This document shows, one piece after another, positions 17,294-25,535 of a DNA stretch of 64,000 nucleotides. Positions within the stretch are counted from its first letter, which is position 1. Each line of letters begins with the position of its first letter. Under the pieces are notes generated by a model, which did not search any database, was not told the DNA's origin, and saw only the letters and a list, made by a program, of their open reading frames with translations. This DNA comes from Hymenobacter sp. 5317J-9 (GTDB lineage Bacteria > Bacteroidota > Bacteroidia > Cytophagales > Hymenobacteraceae), in NCBI RefSeq assembly GCF_022921075.1, contig NZ_CP095050.1, forward strand, positions 1,364,001-1,428,000, given 5' to 3'. A program made the position numbers and the translations under genes.

Positions 17294-19510
17294 ATGCAAA
17301 TCGCTACTCCCACTGCTGCTTCATTGGTCCGGCTGCGGACCTGGTTGCTGGCCGCCCTGGTCTTTTCGCTGGGCACGGGCGCCGCGCTGGCCTCCACGGT
17401 GCCGGCTTATTCCACTACCAACATCTATTCTAACTACACCACTTACCAAAGGACCATTCTGGGCGTGGAAAGCGGGGTGCAGTACCCCGAACGGGCGGCC
17501 GATGCGGACCTGACCAATTTCGCCGTGCTCAACACTTTTCTCAGCGTGGCCTCGACGGCCAGCATCCGGCTGGGGCTGAGCGGGGCGGGCGGCTCGGCCG
17601 GCGACCGCGCCGGAGTGCTGGTGAGCAACGCCACTACGTTCTCCAACCCGCTCAACCTGAGCTTGGTGAACGTGATGGTCCTTTCTACCTATAACGGCGC
17701 GCAGTGGCAGGAATCGTGGCCGGTGTCGGCCGAAGTGGCCCACGACCTGCTGCTGGGCAGCACGCGGCCCACGCAGTTGGAGTTTGTGGCCAAGGCGCCC
17801 TTTACGCACGTGCAGCTCGACGTGGGCGGCCTCACCACGCTGTCGTTTAAGCTCAACATTCACTACGCCTACGCCGTGCCATCGCTGGTGCAGCCGCAGG
17901 CCAAAGGCGCCTTGTCGCAGTTCACCGCCAGTGGCGCGGACCTGTCGCAGTACTACGGCGCGGGCACTTCGAATGCGGGCGTGCTGAGCGCCTGCGTCGG
18001 GGCCGGCGTGAGCAACCCCGAGCGGGCCGTCGACAACGACCTGACCAACTACGCCACCTTCAACAGCCTGGCCACCGTGTCGTGCCCGGCCGCGCTGTCG
18101 GTGAAGCTGGCCAGCAACCTCGACGCCCCGGGCGGCTACTACGCCGGCTTTGTGATTGGCAACGACGACTTGCTGGATTTGAGCATTTTGTCGGGCTTGC
18201 GCCTGAGCACCTACCGCGACGGCATGCCCACCGGCGAAACCGCCACCGGCGCCGAGCTGCTGGAGCTGCACGCGCTGCCCGATGGCAAGTACCAGGTGAG
18301 CTTCCGCACCAAGCTGCCTTTTGACGAGGTGAAGATTGAGCGCATTGGCCTAGTGTCGGTGCTCGACGACCTGAAGCTGTATTACGGCTTTGGCGTGGAG
18401 CCCCGCGCCTTTGAGGGCAGCACGCATGTGCAGTCGGACTTTCCGGTGGGCCAGACGTCTGGCAAGTACACGACCAGCACCACCGGCATTTGCGTGCTCG
18501 GGCCCTGCGGCGTGACAAACCCCCAGGGGGCGGCCGACAACGACCCCAACACGGTGGCTACCCTGAACATCCCCACCGGCCTGCTCACCAGCGCCGAACT
18601 GAAGCTGGTGCTGAACGGCACCGGCGCCGCCGGCAACCGCGCCGGCATGGTGGTGGGGAACGGCACCGGCCTGCTCGACGCTACGCTGCTCGACCAGCTG
18701 ACCCTGACCACCTACGACGCCGATGGCAGGTTGCTCGAAAGCGCTTCGGGCAGCTCCTTGCTCGCGCTGACCCTGCTGCCCGACGGCCGGCAGGAAATCT
18801 CCTTCCTCACCACCCGCCCCTTCGCGTCGGTGCAAATCACCGCTACGGCTGGCGCTTCGCTGCTCACCAACTTTCCCATTCACTACGCCTTCGCCGACGA
18901 CAAAACCGGCGGCATCCCGTCCATCATCACCCCGCTGCCCGTGCAGCTGACGTCCTTCGGCGCCAAGTGGGCCAACAACGGCGCCGACGTGATGTGGACC
19001 ACCGCATCGGAGAAAAACAGCAGCCATTTTGTGGTGGAGCGCTCCACCGGCGTCGACGTGCCGTTTGCGGCCGTGGGCCAGGTGGCCGCCGCCGGCAGCA
19101 GCACCCGCAGCCTGAGCTACCAGCTGCGCGACGCTGAAGCTGGCGCGCTGGGCGTGACCACGGTGTATTACCGCCTGCGCCAGGTAGACCATGGCGGCAG
19201 CAGCACGCTGTCGTCCATCGTGGCCGTGGCCGTGGGCAAGTCGGCCGCTACGGCCCCGCAGCTCGAAGTATACCCCAACCCCGCCACCGATGCCCGCGCC
19301 GTGCTGGTGCACTGCCCCAACCTGCCCGCCACGGGCGGCGTGGTGCAGGCCTACTCGCAGTTGGGCCAGCTGGCGGGCCAGGTGGCCGTGCCCAACGCCG
19401 CCACCAACGTGGCCATGCCGGCCCTCGCCCCCGGCCTGTACCATGTGGTGCTGCGCGGCGCCGCCGGTCAGACGCTGGCCACCCAGCGCCTGGTGGTCGG
19501 GGCTCGCTAA
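17294..19510 (+). CDS. Large T9SS surface protein with three internal repeats
   Basis: 738 residues: signal peptide (about 1-33), then three related segments of about 160-180 residues. Each starts with a phrase such as VQYPERAADADLTNFAVLNT, VSNPERAVDNDLTNYATFNS or VTNPQGAADNDPNTVATLNI and ends in a FxxVQ/FDEVKIE-type motif. A PVQLTSFGAKW..WTTASEKNSSHFVVERS fibronectin-like linker (about 555-650) and a T9SS type A domain (LEVYPNPATDARAVLV ... GLYHVVLRGAAGQTL) complete it. It is predicted to be exported by T9SS. The repeats resemble lectin-like or adhesin modules, but I cannot name the family. Confidence 0.8.
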   Translation: MQIATPTAASLVRLRTWLLAALVFSLGTGAALASTVPAYSTTNIYSNYTTYQRTILGVESGVQYPERAADADLTNFAVLNTFLSVASTASIRLGLSGAGGSAGDRAGVLVSNATTFSNPLNLSLVNVMVLSTYNGAQWQESWPVSAEVAHDLLLGSTRPTQLEFVAKAPFTHVQLDVGGLTTLSFKLNIHYAYAVPSLVQPQAKGALSQFTASGADLSQYYGAGTSNAGVLSACVGAGVSNPERAVDNDLTNYATFNSLATVSCPAALSVKLASNLDAPGGYYAGFVIGNDDLLDLSILSGLRLSTYRDGMPTGETATGAELLELHALPDGKYQVSFRTKLPFDEVKIERIGLVSVLDDLKLYYGFGVEPRAFEGSTHVQSDFPVGQTSGKYTTSTTGICVLGPCGVTNPQGAADNDPNTVATLNIPTGLLTSAELKLVLNGTGAAGNRAGMVVGNGTGLLDATLLDQLTLTTYDADGRLLESASGSSLLALTLLPDGRQEISFLTTRPFASVQITATAGASLLTNFPIHYAFADDKTGGIPSIITPLPVQLTSFGAKWANNGADVMWTTASEKNSSHFVVERSTGVDVPFAAVGQVAAAGSSTRSLSYQLRDAEAGALGVTTVYYRLRQVDHGGSSTLSSIVAVAVGKSAATAPQLEVYPNPATDARAVLVHCPNLPATGGVVQAYSQLGQLAGQVAVPNAATNVAMPALAPGLYHVVLRGAAGQTLATQRLVVGAR

Positions 19511-19532
19511 CCACACCTATTCTTTCTGCAAT

Positions 19533-19570
19533 AAAAAAGAAGCCCTGCCGATAGTATCGGCAGGGCTTTT
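19533..19570. terminator. Bidirectional terminator between convergent T9SS genes
   Basis: 13-bp stem AAGCCCTGCCGAT (19540-19552) / ATCGGCAGGGCTT (19556-19568), loop AGT, with T runs on both strands. Confidence 0.8.
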
Positions 19571-19599
19571 GCGTCGAAGGGGAAATGCCGTCGGCGTTG

Positions 19600-21213
19600 C
19601 TATTGGGCGGCGCTGCGAAGCAGGCGGATGGCCGGGCCGCCCGTGGCGGGGCGGGCCAGGTAGAGGCCGGCGGGTAGCCCAGCGGCGGGCTGCCAGCGCA
19701 CCGAGCCGTCGGGCTGGCTGCGCACGGTGGCCACGGCGCGGCCCAGCTGGTCGCAAATGGTGAGGGTCTGGGCGCCGGGCGTGCTCAGCTGAAAGTGCAC
19801 TTCCTGGGTGAAAGGAGTGGGGTAGGCGGCGATATGTGAGACCGCGCCGGCGCGGCTGGCCAGCGGCCCGCTGGCCGACACCCGGAAGGTGAGCAGTTGC
19901 GTTTCGCTGCCTTTAATGGGGCAGGCGTCGTCTTCAACCGTCACGCCCACGCGGTAGAGGCCGGGCGTAGTATTCAGCGGCGGCGTGAAGGTGAGGCGGG
20001 CCTGGCCGTTGCCGAGGTTTTGCAGCGTGGTGCCGGGCATGGCGTTGTAGTCCAGGGTGAAGGCGAGGGCCTGGCCGGCATTGCGGTCGGTGGCCGTGAC
20101 CAGCACCGAAACCGGCTCGCCCGTGATGGCCGGAATGACCTGGCCCAGCGTCTGCGTGGTGGTGCGGGTGCCAGTTTGCACCGTGAGCAGCGGGCTCACC
20201 ACGGGCAGCAGGTTGGTGCCGCAATCATACACCATGAAGTACAACTCGCGGCGCGTGGTGCCGATGAGCACGTAGCTGCCGTTGAGGCGCCGGTACTCGC
20301 TGATTTTAACGGCTGCGGCGTATTTGTTGACCCCGGTGGCCGGGAGCGCCGTGCCGTTGTAGATACTGGGTTGCAGGCTGATGGTGCCCGTGCGCGCATC
20401 GAAGCGGAAGCGAGGGTTAACGCCCGATTTGGCCGGGCAGGTACCCACCGTGTCCATGTCCACCGCAATAGGCAGCGTAGCGCTGTAATTGCTAATGGAC
20501 ATGGGCTGGTACACGCACAAGGGGTTGCTGCTGAGCACGGTGGGAGTGGACGCCGGGTACGGATTAAACGTGATGGGCGTGTTGCAGGCTTCCAGGGGCG
20601 TTTCGAGCGAGTACACCAGCGAGTCGCCGTCGGGGTCGAAGGCGTTGTTGCTGAGGGTGGAAAGGCGGTGCACCGGCACAAAGAAGGCCGGCTGCACGCT
20701 GCTCACCGGCGAACTGTTGGCAATGGCCAAGCCCGTGGTGCCGGGCACAGGCAGCAGGTTGCTCAGCGTGGCCTCGAAGTAGAGGTCGCCGGGATTGGCA
20801 ATGTTAGCGGTGGAGGGGCGGGCGTTCTGGGCGGTGCTCAACACCCAGCGCGCGGCCGGCGGCAGGGTCACGGTAGCGGTGTACGTGAAGGCTTCAGTGT
20901 TGGTGATGGTGCTGTTGCACACGCCGTTGAGGGTGGCGCAATACTGCCGGGCCGCCACCCCGGGCCCCACCTGCACAAACGGCGCCGTGACGTTGGCCGT
21001 CGTGTTGCACCCGCCGGAGCGGCATTCCAGCGTGAAGGGCGACAGCAAAATGCCGGAACAGTCGCGGTAGATGTGCAGCGTGACGAGGTAGCGGTTGTTG
21101 CCGAGGGCCGCGTAGGTGAGGTCGCCGCCTTGCATGTGGCTGGCCGCGGCCGGCTTGGCCCAAAGCAGGCCAATGAGGGCGAACGCCCAGGATAAACGTA
21201 GCATTTTTTTCAT
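19600..21213 (-). CDS. Large secreted protein with T9SS sorting domain
   Basis: 538 residues from ATG 21211-21213. The longer frame to 21279 only adds sequence ahead of the clear signal peptide MKKMLRLSWAFALIGLLWAK. The mature N-terminus (ASHMQGGDLTYAALGNNRYLV then LHIYRDCSG) matches the opening typical of Bacteroidota gliding/PKD-type surface proteins (SH-GG-Y ... YRDC). The middle contains DPDGDSLVYSLETPLEAC and repeated Ig-like strands. The C-terminus (YPTPFTQEVHFQL ... GLYLARPATGG) is a T9SS type A domain. Several Cys suggest disulfides. Binding partner unknown. Confidence 0.8.
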   Translation of the reverse strand: MKKMLRLSWAFALIGLLWAKPAAASHMQGGDLTYAALGNNRYLVTLHIYRDCSGILLSPFTLECRSGGCNTTANVTAPFVQVGPGVAARQYCATLNGVCNSTITNTEAFTYTATVTLPPAARWVLSTAQNARPSTANIANPGDLYFEATLSNLLPVPGTTGLAIANSSPVSSVQPAFFVPVHRLSTLSNNAFDPDGDSLVYSLETPLEACNTPITFNPYPASTPTVLSSNPLCVYQPMSISNYSATLPIAVDMDTVGTCPAKSGVNPRFRFDARTGTISLQPSIYNGTALPATGVNKYAAAVKISEYRRLNGSYVLIGTTRRELYFMVYDCGTNLLPVVSPLLTVQTGTRTTTQTLGQVIPAITGEPVSVLVTATDRNAGQALAFTLDYNAMPGTTLQNLGNGQARLTFTPPLNTTPGLYRVGVTVEDDACPIKGSETQLLTFRVSASGPLASRAGAVSHIAAYPTPFTQEVHFQLSTPGAQTLTICDQLGRAVATVRSQPDGSVRWQPAAGLPAGLYLARPATGGPAIRLLRSAAQ

Positions 21214-21494
21214 GTGAAAAGGGAAAATGGAAAAGGTGAAAAGACAGGTAGCACGAGGAAACCGCCAGCCAAGCCACAACTGGCTGGCACAGCGGCGTTA
21301 GAATGTTGCAATAATAGAAGAATTATATGCTCAAACATCATTCCAAAAAATCCTGATTGTCAATGCCAAAATCTTGTGGATGCGGCCCCTCGGATAATGA
21401 TAACCAAGACGTAACATTGCGACGGTGCCCCCGCAATGCCGGGGTCGGAATTTTGCGGACACCGTTCATCATCTCACCCCCACCATCTTTTTTT

Positions 21495-22382
21495 ATGAAG
21501 CAAACCCTTTTACGCATGGGCAGCGTGGCGCTGCTCGCGGCCCTGGCGGTTTCGTGTTCGCGCGAGGCGCAGGTGGCCCCGGCCGCCGGTCCTACCGCGG
21601 CCGTGGTAAACCAGGACGCCACCCGCGACAACAACCTGGCCATGGGCAACCCCAGCGGGGCCGTGACCGATGCCACCAACTCCCCCAATAACTACCTGAT
21701 GACCAAGACCCAGTACAGCCTGTCGTATAGCCGCGACAAGGGCAAGCCGAACTGGGTGAGCTGGCACCTGAGCAGCGCCTGGCTGGGCAGCACACCCCGT
21801 CAGGACAACTTCTCGTCCGACGCCACACTGCCCAGCACCTGGTTTCACGCCACTAGCAGCAGCTACACCGGCTCGGGCTTCGACCGCGGCCACAACTGCC
21901 CCTCGGCCGACCGCACCGGCTCGGTGGCCGACAACTCGGCCACCTTCCTCATGACCAACATGATGCCCCAGGCCGCCAACAACAACCAGCAAACCTGGGC
22001 CAACCTCGAAAACTACGAGCGCACCCTCGTGGGCCAAGGCTACGAGCTCTACGTCATCTGCGGCAGCTACGGCAGCGGCGGCACCGGTGTGAACGGCTAC
22101 GCCACCACCATTGCCAGCGGCAAAATCACCGTGCCGGCCCGCTGCTGGAAAGTTGTGGTGGTGTTGCCCGAAGGCAGCTCCGACGCCAGCCGCGTCACCA
22201 CCAGCACGCGCATCATCGCCATCGACACGCCCAACACCACCAGCATCAGCTCCAGCTGGGGCAGCTACCGCACCACGGTGGATGCCATTGAGCAGGCCAC
22301 GGGCTACAACATCCTTTCGGCCGTGAACAGCACGGTGCAGGCCACCATTGAAGCGAAGGTCGACACCGGCCCCACGAGCTGA
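21495..22382 (+). CDS. DNA/RNA non-specific endonuclease, lipoprotein
   Basis: 295 residues from ATG 21495. The signal ends in a lipobox (LAALAVSC, Cys about 19), so the enzyme should be membrane-anchored outside the cytoplasm. The catalytic beta-beta-alpha-metal motif is GFDRGHNCPSADRT, followed by FLMTNMMPQAANNNQQTW (metal Asn), as in NucA and Serratia nuclease. It cleaves single- and double-stranded DNA and RNA, for scavenging or defence against free DNA. The C-terminal segment beginning WGSYRTTVDAIEQATGYNIL is also found as a relic at 3538-3702. It is followed by a very long palindromic terminator. Confidence 0.9.
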   Translation: MKQTLLRMGSVALLAALAVSCSREAQVAPAAGPTAAVVNQDATRDNNLAMGNPSGAVTDATNSPNNYLMTKTQYSLSYSRDKGKPNWVSWHLSSAWLGSTPRQDNFSSDATLPSTWFHATSSSYTGSGFDRGHNCPSADRTGSVADNSATFLMTNMMPQAANNNQQTWANLENYERTLVGQGYELYVICGSYGSGGTGVNGYATTIASGKITVPARCWKVVVVLPEGSSDASRVTTSTRIIAIDTPNTTSISSSWGSYRTTVDAIEQATGYNILSAVNSTVQATIEAKVDTGPTS

Positions 22383-22436
22383 TAGCGCGCCCAGCTGCCG
22401 GATACGGCTTCCGTTTTACCAACTCATAAAGAGGCG

Positions 22437-22497
22437 GTCCGGCAACAGAAAAGGCCATGAAATACAAGGTATTTCATGGCCTTTTCTGTTGCCGGAC
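22437..22497. terminator. Perfect 29-bp palindrome after the nuclease gene
   Basis: Arms 22437-22465 and 22469-22497 are perfectly complementary over 29 bp with a 3-base loop (AAG). The T tract within the stem (CCTTTTCTG) is interrupted, so it may act as a terminator or as another kind of RNA-level barrier. Confidence 0.65.
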
Positions 22498-22693
22498 GGG
22501 AAGGAGTGGTATGAACTACTCCGCACGCGAAAGCTAAAGGTACGGCGGCTTGTGGCTGCAAAGCAATGCGTTACGCAGTGACAAGTTTTTTTTGGCCCGA
22601 AATAAATAGCCCGAAATACCCGCTGATTAGCCAGTTAGGGCGAAAACACCACCCGAAAAATTCCGCACAATTTAAAGTTAACATTACCGGAGG

Positions 22694-22723
22694 TTGGCCG
22701 GGTGTAATGCTTTCTTAATTTTG
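22694..22723 (+). promoter_or_regulatory. Strong Bacteroidota promoter (TTG-N19-TAATTTTG)
   Basis: TTG at 22694-22696 and TAATTTTG at 22716-22723 separated by 19 bases, the canonical form. It should start transcription near 22730, about 310 bases before pyrD and 140 bases before a strong terminator. Confidence 0.7.
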
Positions 22724-22729
22724 CGTCGT

Positions 22730-22900
22730 GCTTCACCCCAAACACCCGTTGATGAAGCGCGGGACCTTGCTCAGCAGCAGCCCGCGAGAAGACCGGAAGG
22801 TCTGTGCCGCCATCGGTTTCTGCGATTTTTCTGCTGGTATTGCCGCTGTTTTTCTGGGTTATTGCCCCGCTGCCGTTTCGGATTCCGAAACGGTTTTTTT
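22730..22900 (+). ncRNA. Candidate structured RNA or attenuated leader upstream of pyrD
   Basis: The stretch between a canonical promoter and a strong terminator has no convincing ORF but a chain of hairpins. The first pairs GCTTCA with TGAAGC (about 22729-22757). The second has a CGCGGG/CCCGCG stem with an inner TGCT/AGCA. The third is AGACC-GGAA-GGTCT with a GNRA-type tetraloop (about 22786-22803), then the terminator at 22873-22900. I tested it by eye against SRP RNA, tmRNA, RNase P and the TPP, SAM and cobalamin riboswitches and it matches none. It may be a free small RNA or a leader controlling read-through into pyrDFE. Confidence 0.45.
22873..22900 (+). terminator. Strong terminator ending the pyrD leader / small RNA
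   Basis: Perfect 9-bp stem CCGTTTCGG (22873-22881) / CCGAAACGG (22885-22893), loop ATT, followed by seven T (22894-22900). Downstream lie only 138 bases before pyrD, including another hairpin (GCGGCTCG 22971-22978 / CGAGCCGC 23013-23020) ending 18 bases before the start codon. Confidence 0.85.
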
Positions 22901-23038
22901 ATGCGCGTCTGGTTCGGATAGATAATTATTCCGGCGCCTCGGCGCTGTTCCATCACTCCTGTTAATGCAAGCGGCTCGGCCCGCGGCCGGCACCCCGCCC
23001 GACAACCGCCAACGAGCCGCTGATAACTGAAAGAAACT

Positions 23039-23887
23039 ATGAAACTCGGCGCCATTACCTTACAAAACCCCGTGTGCCTGGCCACCGCTCCCTGGGACCT
23101 GGCCGGGGACGGCTGCGAGCACCTGGGCGCGATTTTCACCAAAACCGTGACCATGGAGCCCCGCCCGGGCCTGCCCGGCGACGAAGGCATCCTGCAGGTG
23201 GCCGACCAAACCCTGCTCAACCGCACCGACATTCGGACCGAAGGCGCCGAAGGCCTGGTGCACGAGCACCTGCCGCGGCTGCGCCGCTTCGGCGTGCCGG
23301 TGTTTGTGAGCGTGACCGCGCCGGGTGTGCCGGGCTTCCGCAAGATTGCGCGCTACCTGCAGCGCGAAGCCGGCGAGCAGATTGCCGGCCTCGAAGTGTA
23401 CATCACGGCGCCGCACTCCGGCGCGGGCCCCGACATCACGGCCCGCTACGTGCGCGAAGCCACCGAGGCCGTGCGCAACGAGCTGCGCGACAACGCGGCC
23501 GTGGTGGTGAAGCTGCCGCCGTGGCCCGACCATATTCGCGGCTTGGCCCTGGGCGCGCAGGAAGGCGGCGCCACCGCGCTGGCCGCCACCAACACCCTGA
23601 AAGTGCTGCACTTGCCCGCCGACCCCGGCGCCGCGCCGCTGGTGGGCGGCCTCTCGGGCGAGGCGCTGCGCCCGCTGGCCCTGCGCTGCGTGTGGGAGCT
23701 GGCCAACGACGACAAGCTGCAGTTGCCCATTTTGGGAACTGGCGGTATTTTCACTCTTCGCGACGTGCAGGATTACCTGCGCGTGGGCGCCCAGGCCGTG
23801 CAAGTGGCCAGCGGCGAATGGCTTTCGCCGGGCCTCACGGCGCGGCTGGCGGCCGAGGTGGCCCACACCGCTTCTGCTACTCGATAA
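23039..23887 (+). CDS. pyrD: Dihydroorotate dehydrogenase family protein
   Basis: 282 residues, class 1B-like length. A TIM-barrel flavoprotein that oxidises dihydroorotate to orotate in UMP synthesis. It opens MKLGAITLQNPVCLATAPWD with GAIFTKTVTMEPRPG (FMN/substrate loop), AVVVKLPPW (FMN-binding Lys), ATNTLK and the C-terminal phosphate-binding GTGGIFTLRDVQDYLRVGAQ plus VQVASGEW. The active-site base is not where I expected it in VSVTAPGVPGF, so subclass is uncertain. First gene of a pyrDFE run, behind a leader with hairpins. Adjacent pyrF and pyrE support the pyrimidine role. Confidence 0.85.
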   Translation: MKLGAITLQNPVCLATAPWDLAGDGCEHLGAIFTKTVTMEPRPGLPGDEGILQVADQTLLNRTDIRTEGAEGLVHEHLPRLRRFGVPVFVSVTAPGVPGFRKIARYLQREAGEQIAGLEVYITAPHSGAGPDITARYVREATEAVRNELRDNAAVVVKLPPWPDHIRGLALGAQEGGATALAATNTLKVLHLPADPGAAPLVGGLSGEALRPLALRCVWELANDDKLQLPILGTGGIFTLRDVQDYLRVGAQAVQVASGEWLSPGLTARLAAEVAHTASATR

Positions 23888-23935
23888 TTGCGCTCCACAC
23901 TCATTTCCAAAATTCCCACCACCGACCACGCTGCC

Positions 23936-24715
23936 ATGCAAAAGCTCCTCTCCCGTGTTCAAGCTGCTAACTCCCTGCTGTGCGTGGGCCTCGACCCCAC
24001 GGGCGACGATGCCACCGCGGCCCAGCGCATTCACGAAGTAATTGCCGAAACCGCCGCCTACGCGGCCGCTTTCAAGCCCAACCTGGCTTTCTTTCTGAGC
24101 CGTGAAAACGGCGTGGCCCTGCTCCAGCAAACCGTCCGCAGCATCCCCACGGACATTCCCGTGATTCTGGACGGCAAGTTTGGCGACATCGCCAACACCG
24201 CCGAACAATACGCCCGCTTCGCCTACGACGTGGTGGGCGCCGACGGCGTGACCGTGAACCCCTACATGGGCGACGACACCATCCGGCCCTTTGCCCGGCC
24301 CGGCAAGGTGGTTTTTTCGCTGGCCAAAACGTCCAACAAGCCCGTGCACGGCCTGCAGGACGCGGCCATGACGCGCGGCGGCTCCATCAGCGACTGGGCG
24401 GCCCGCCTGGCTCGCCTAATGGACGAAGAACTGACCGAAGCCACCGTGGGCCTGGTGGTGGGCGCCACCGAGCCGGCCACCGTGGCCAAGCTGCGTGCCG
24501 CCTGCCCCGAGCAATGGTTCCTGGTGCCGGGCATTGGCGCACAGGGCGGCGACTTGTCGGCCACGCTGCGCGCCGGCCTCCGTGCCGATGGCAGCGGGCT
24601 GCTGATAAACTCCTCGCGGGGCATCTGGCAGGCCAAAGACGCCGGCGCCGCTGCCCGCGAACTGCAAGAACAAATCAACGAATTTCGGGCCGTGACGAGC
24701 CCCCAACATGCCTGA
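23936..24715 (+). CDS. pyrF: Orotidine 5'-phosphate decarboxylase (type 2)
   Basis: 259 residues from ATG 23936 (upstream in-frame sequence to 23888 lacks family similarity). Converts OMP to UMP. The long type 2 form is recognised by LLCVGLDPTGDD at the start, AFKPNLAFFLSRE, the catalytic LDGKFGDIANTAEQYARFAY (Lys/Asp array), VNPYMGDDTIRPF and the phosphate loop LVPGIGAQGGD. The gene follows pyrD by 48 bases; a small hairpin terminator separates it from pyrE. Confidence 0.95.
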   Translation: MQKLLSRVQAANSLLCVGLDPTGDDATAAQRIHEVIAETAAYAAAFKPNLAFFLSRENGVALLQQTVRSIPTDIPVILDGKFGDIANTAEQYARFAYDVVGADGVTVNPYMGDDTIRPFARPGKVVFSLAKTSNKPVHGLQDAAMTRGGSISDWAARLARLMDEELTEATVGLVVGATEPATVAKLRAACPEQWFLVPGIGAQGGDLSATLRAGLRADGSGLLINSSRGIWQAKDAGAAARELQEQINEFRAVTSPQHA

Positions 24716-24720
24716 CCCGA

Positions 24721-24744
24721 AAAGCCGCTTCCCCGCGGCTTTTT
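24721..24744 (+). terminator. Hairpin between pyrF and pyrE
   Basis: Stem AAAGCCGC (24721-24728) / GCGGCTTT (24735-24742) plus T run. It could partially terminate, lowering pyrE relative to pyrF. Confidence 0.6.
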
Positions 24745-24766
24745 GCGTTTTCGAATCTCTGTAACC

Positions 24767-25393
24767 ATGACCCCAACCACCGACACTCCTTCGCCCATTG
24801 CCCTCGATGCCGAACTGCTGGAGCAGCAGCTGCGGCAAGAAGACGCCCTGCTGCGCGGGCACTTCCGGCTGTCGTCGGGCCTGCACTCCGATACCTACGT
24901 GCAGTGCGCCCGCTTCCTGCGCCGCCCGGAGCTGGCCGCGCCGGCCGCCGCCGCGCTGGCCGGCCAGATTCAGGCCGCCGACCTGCAGCCCGACGTGGTG
25001 GTGGGCCCGGCCATGGGCGGCGTGGTGATTGGCTACGAACTGGCCCGGCAGCTGGGCGTGCCCGGCATCTTCACCGAGCGCGACGCCGACGGGCAGATGA
25101 CCCTACGCCGAGGCTTCACCATTGAGCCCGGCGAAAAAGTCATCATCGCCGAAGACGTGGTGACCACCGGCAAGAGCACGCTGGAAGTGGCCCGCGTGCT
25201 GCGCGAGCTGGGCGCCGAGGTGCTGGGCGTGGCCTCGCTGATTGACCGCACGGGTGGCCAGGGCGGGCTGGATTTTCCGCACTTCGCGCTGCTGTCGGTG
25301 CAAGCCGCTACTTACCAGCCGGACGCTTGCCCGCTCTGTGCGGCCGGCGTGCCGGTGGTGAAGCCCGGCAGCCGGCCGGAGAAAGCGTTTTAG
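24767..25393 (+). CDS. pyrE: Orotate phosphoribosyltransferase
   Basis: 208 residues from ATG 24767. Transfers phosphoribosyl from PRPP to orotate, giving OMP for PyrF. Family features are LLRGHFRLSSGLHSDTYVQC at the N-terminus, VVVGPAMGGVVIGYELAR, FTERDADGQMTLRRGF (flexible loop region) and the PRPP-binding motif VIIAEDVVTTGKST. A palindromic repeat (25421-25524) lies between this gene and purL. Confidence 0.95.
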   Translation: MTPTTDTPSPIALDAELLEQQLRQEDALLRGHFRLSSGLHSDTYVQCARFLRRPELAAPAAAALAGQIQAADLQPDVVVGPAMGGVVIGYELARQLGVPGIFTERDADGQMTLRRGFTIEPGEKVIIAEDVVTTGKSTLEVARVLRELGAEVLGVASLIDRTGGQGGLDFPHFALLSVQAATYQPDACPLCAAGVPVVKPGSRPEKAF

Positions 25394-25420
25394 AGAATGA
25401 AAAGCCCAAACGCCCAGCTT

Positions 25421-25524
25421 GAACGTCATGCTGAGCGAAGTCGAAGCATCTCTACCGCTTCGTTGTGATAGTAACTAATTAGTTGTGCAGTAGAGATGCT
25501 TCGGCCTCGCTCAGCATGACGTTC
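25421..25524. repeat. Dispersed palindromic repeat, copy 1
   Basis: Arms 25421-25458 (GAACGTCATGCTGAGCGAAG...) and 25487-25524 (...GCTCAGCATGACGTTC) form a 38-bp near-perfect inverted repeat with an AT-rich centre. It ends 11 bases before the purL start codon. Confidence 0.9.
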
Positions 25525-25535
25525 TGATATCTTCG

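Noticed and set aside
19897..21195. 432-residue plus-strand frame opposite the T9SS protein
   Set aside because: Arg/Gly/His-rich shadow with no signal or domain; the minus strand has signal peptide and sorting domain.
22730..22900. SRP RNA, 6S-like RNA or a known riboswitch
   Set aside because: The GACCGGAAGGTC hairpin only superficially recalls the SRP apical loop; the flanking conserved bases are absent, and no riboswitch core motif was found.
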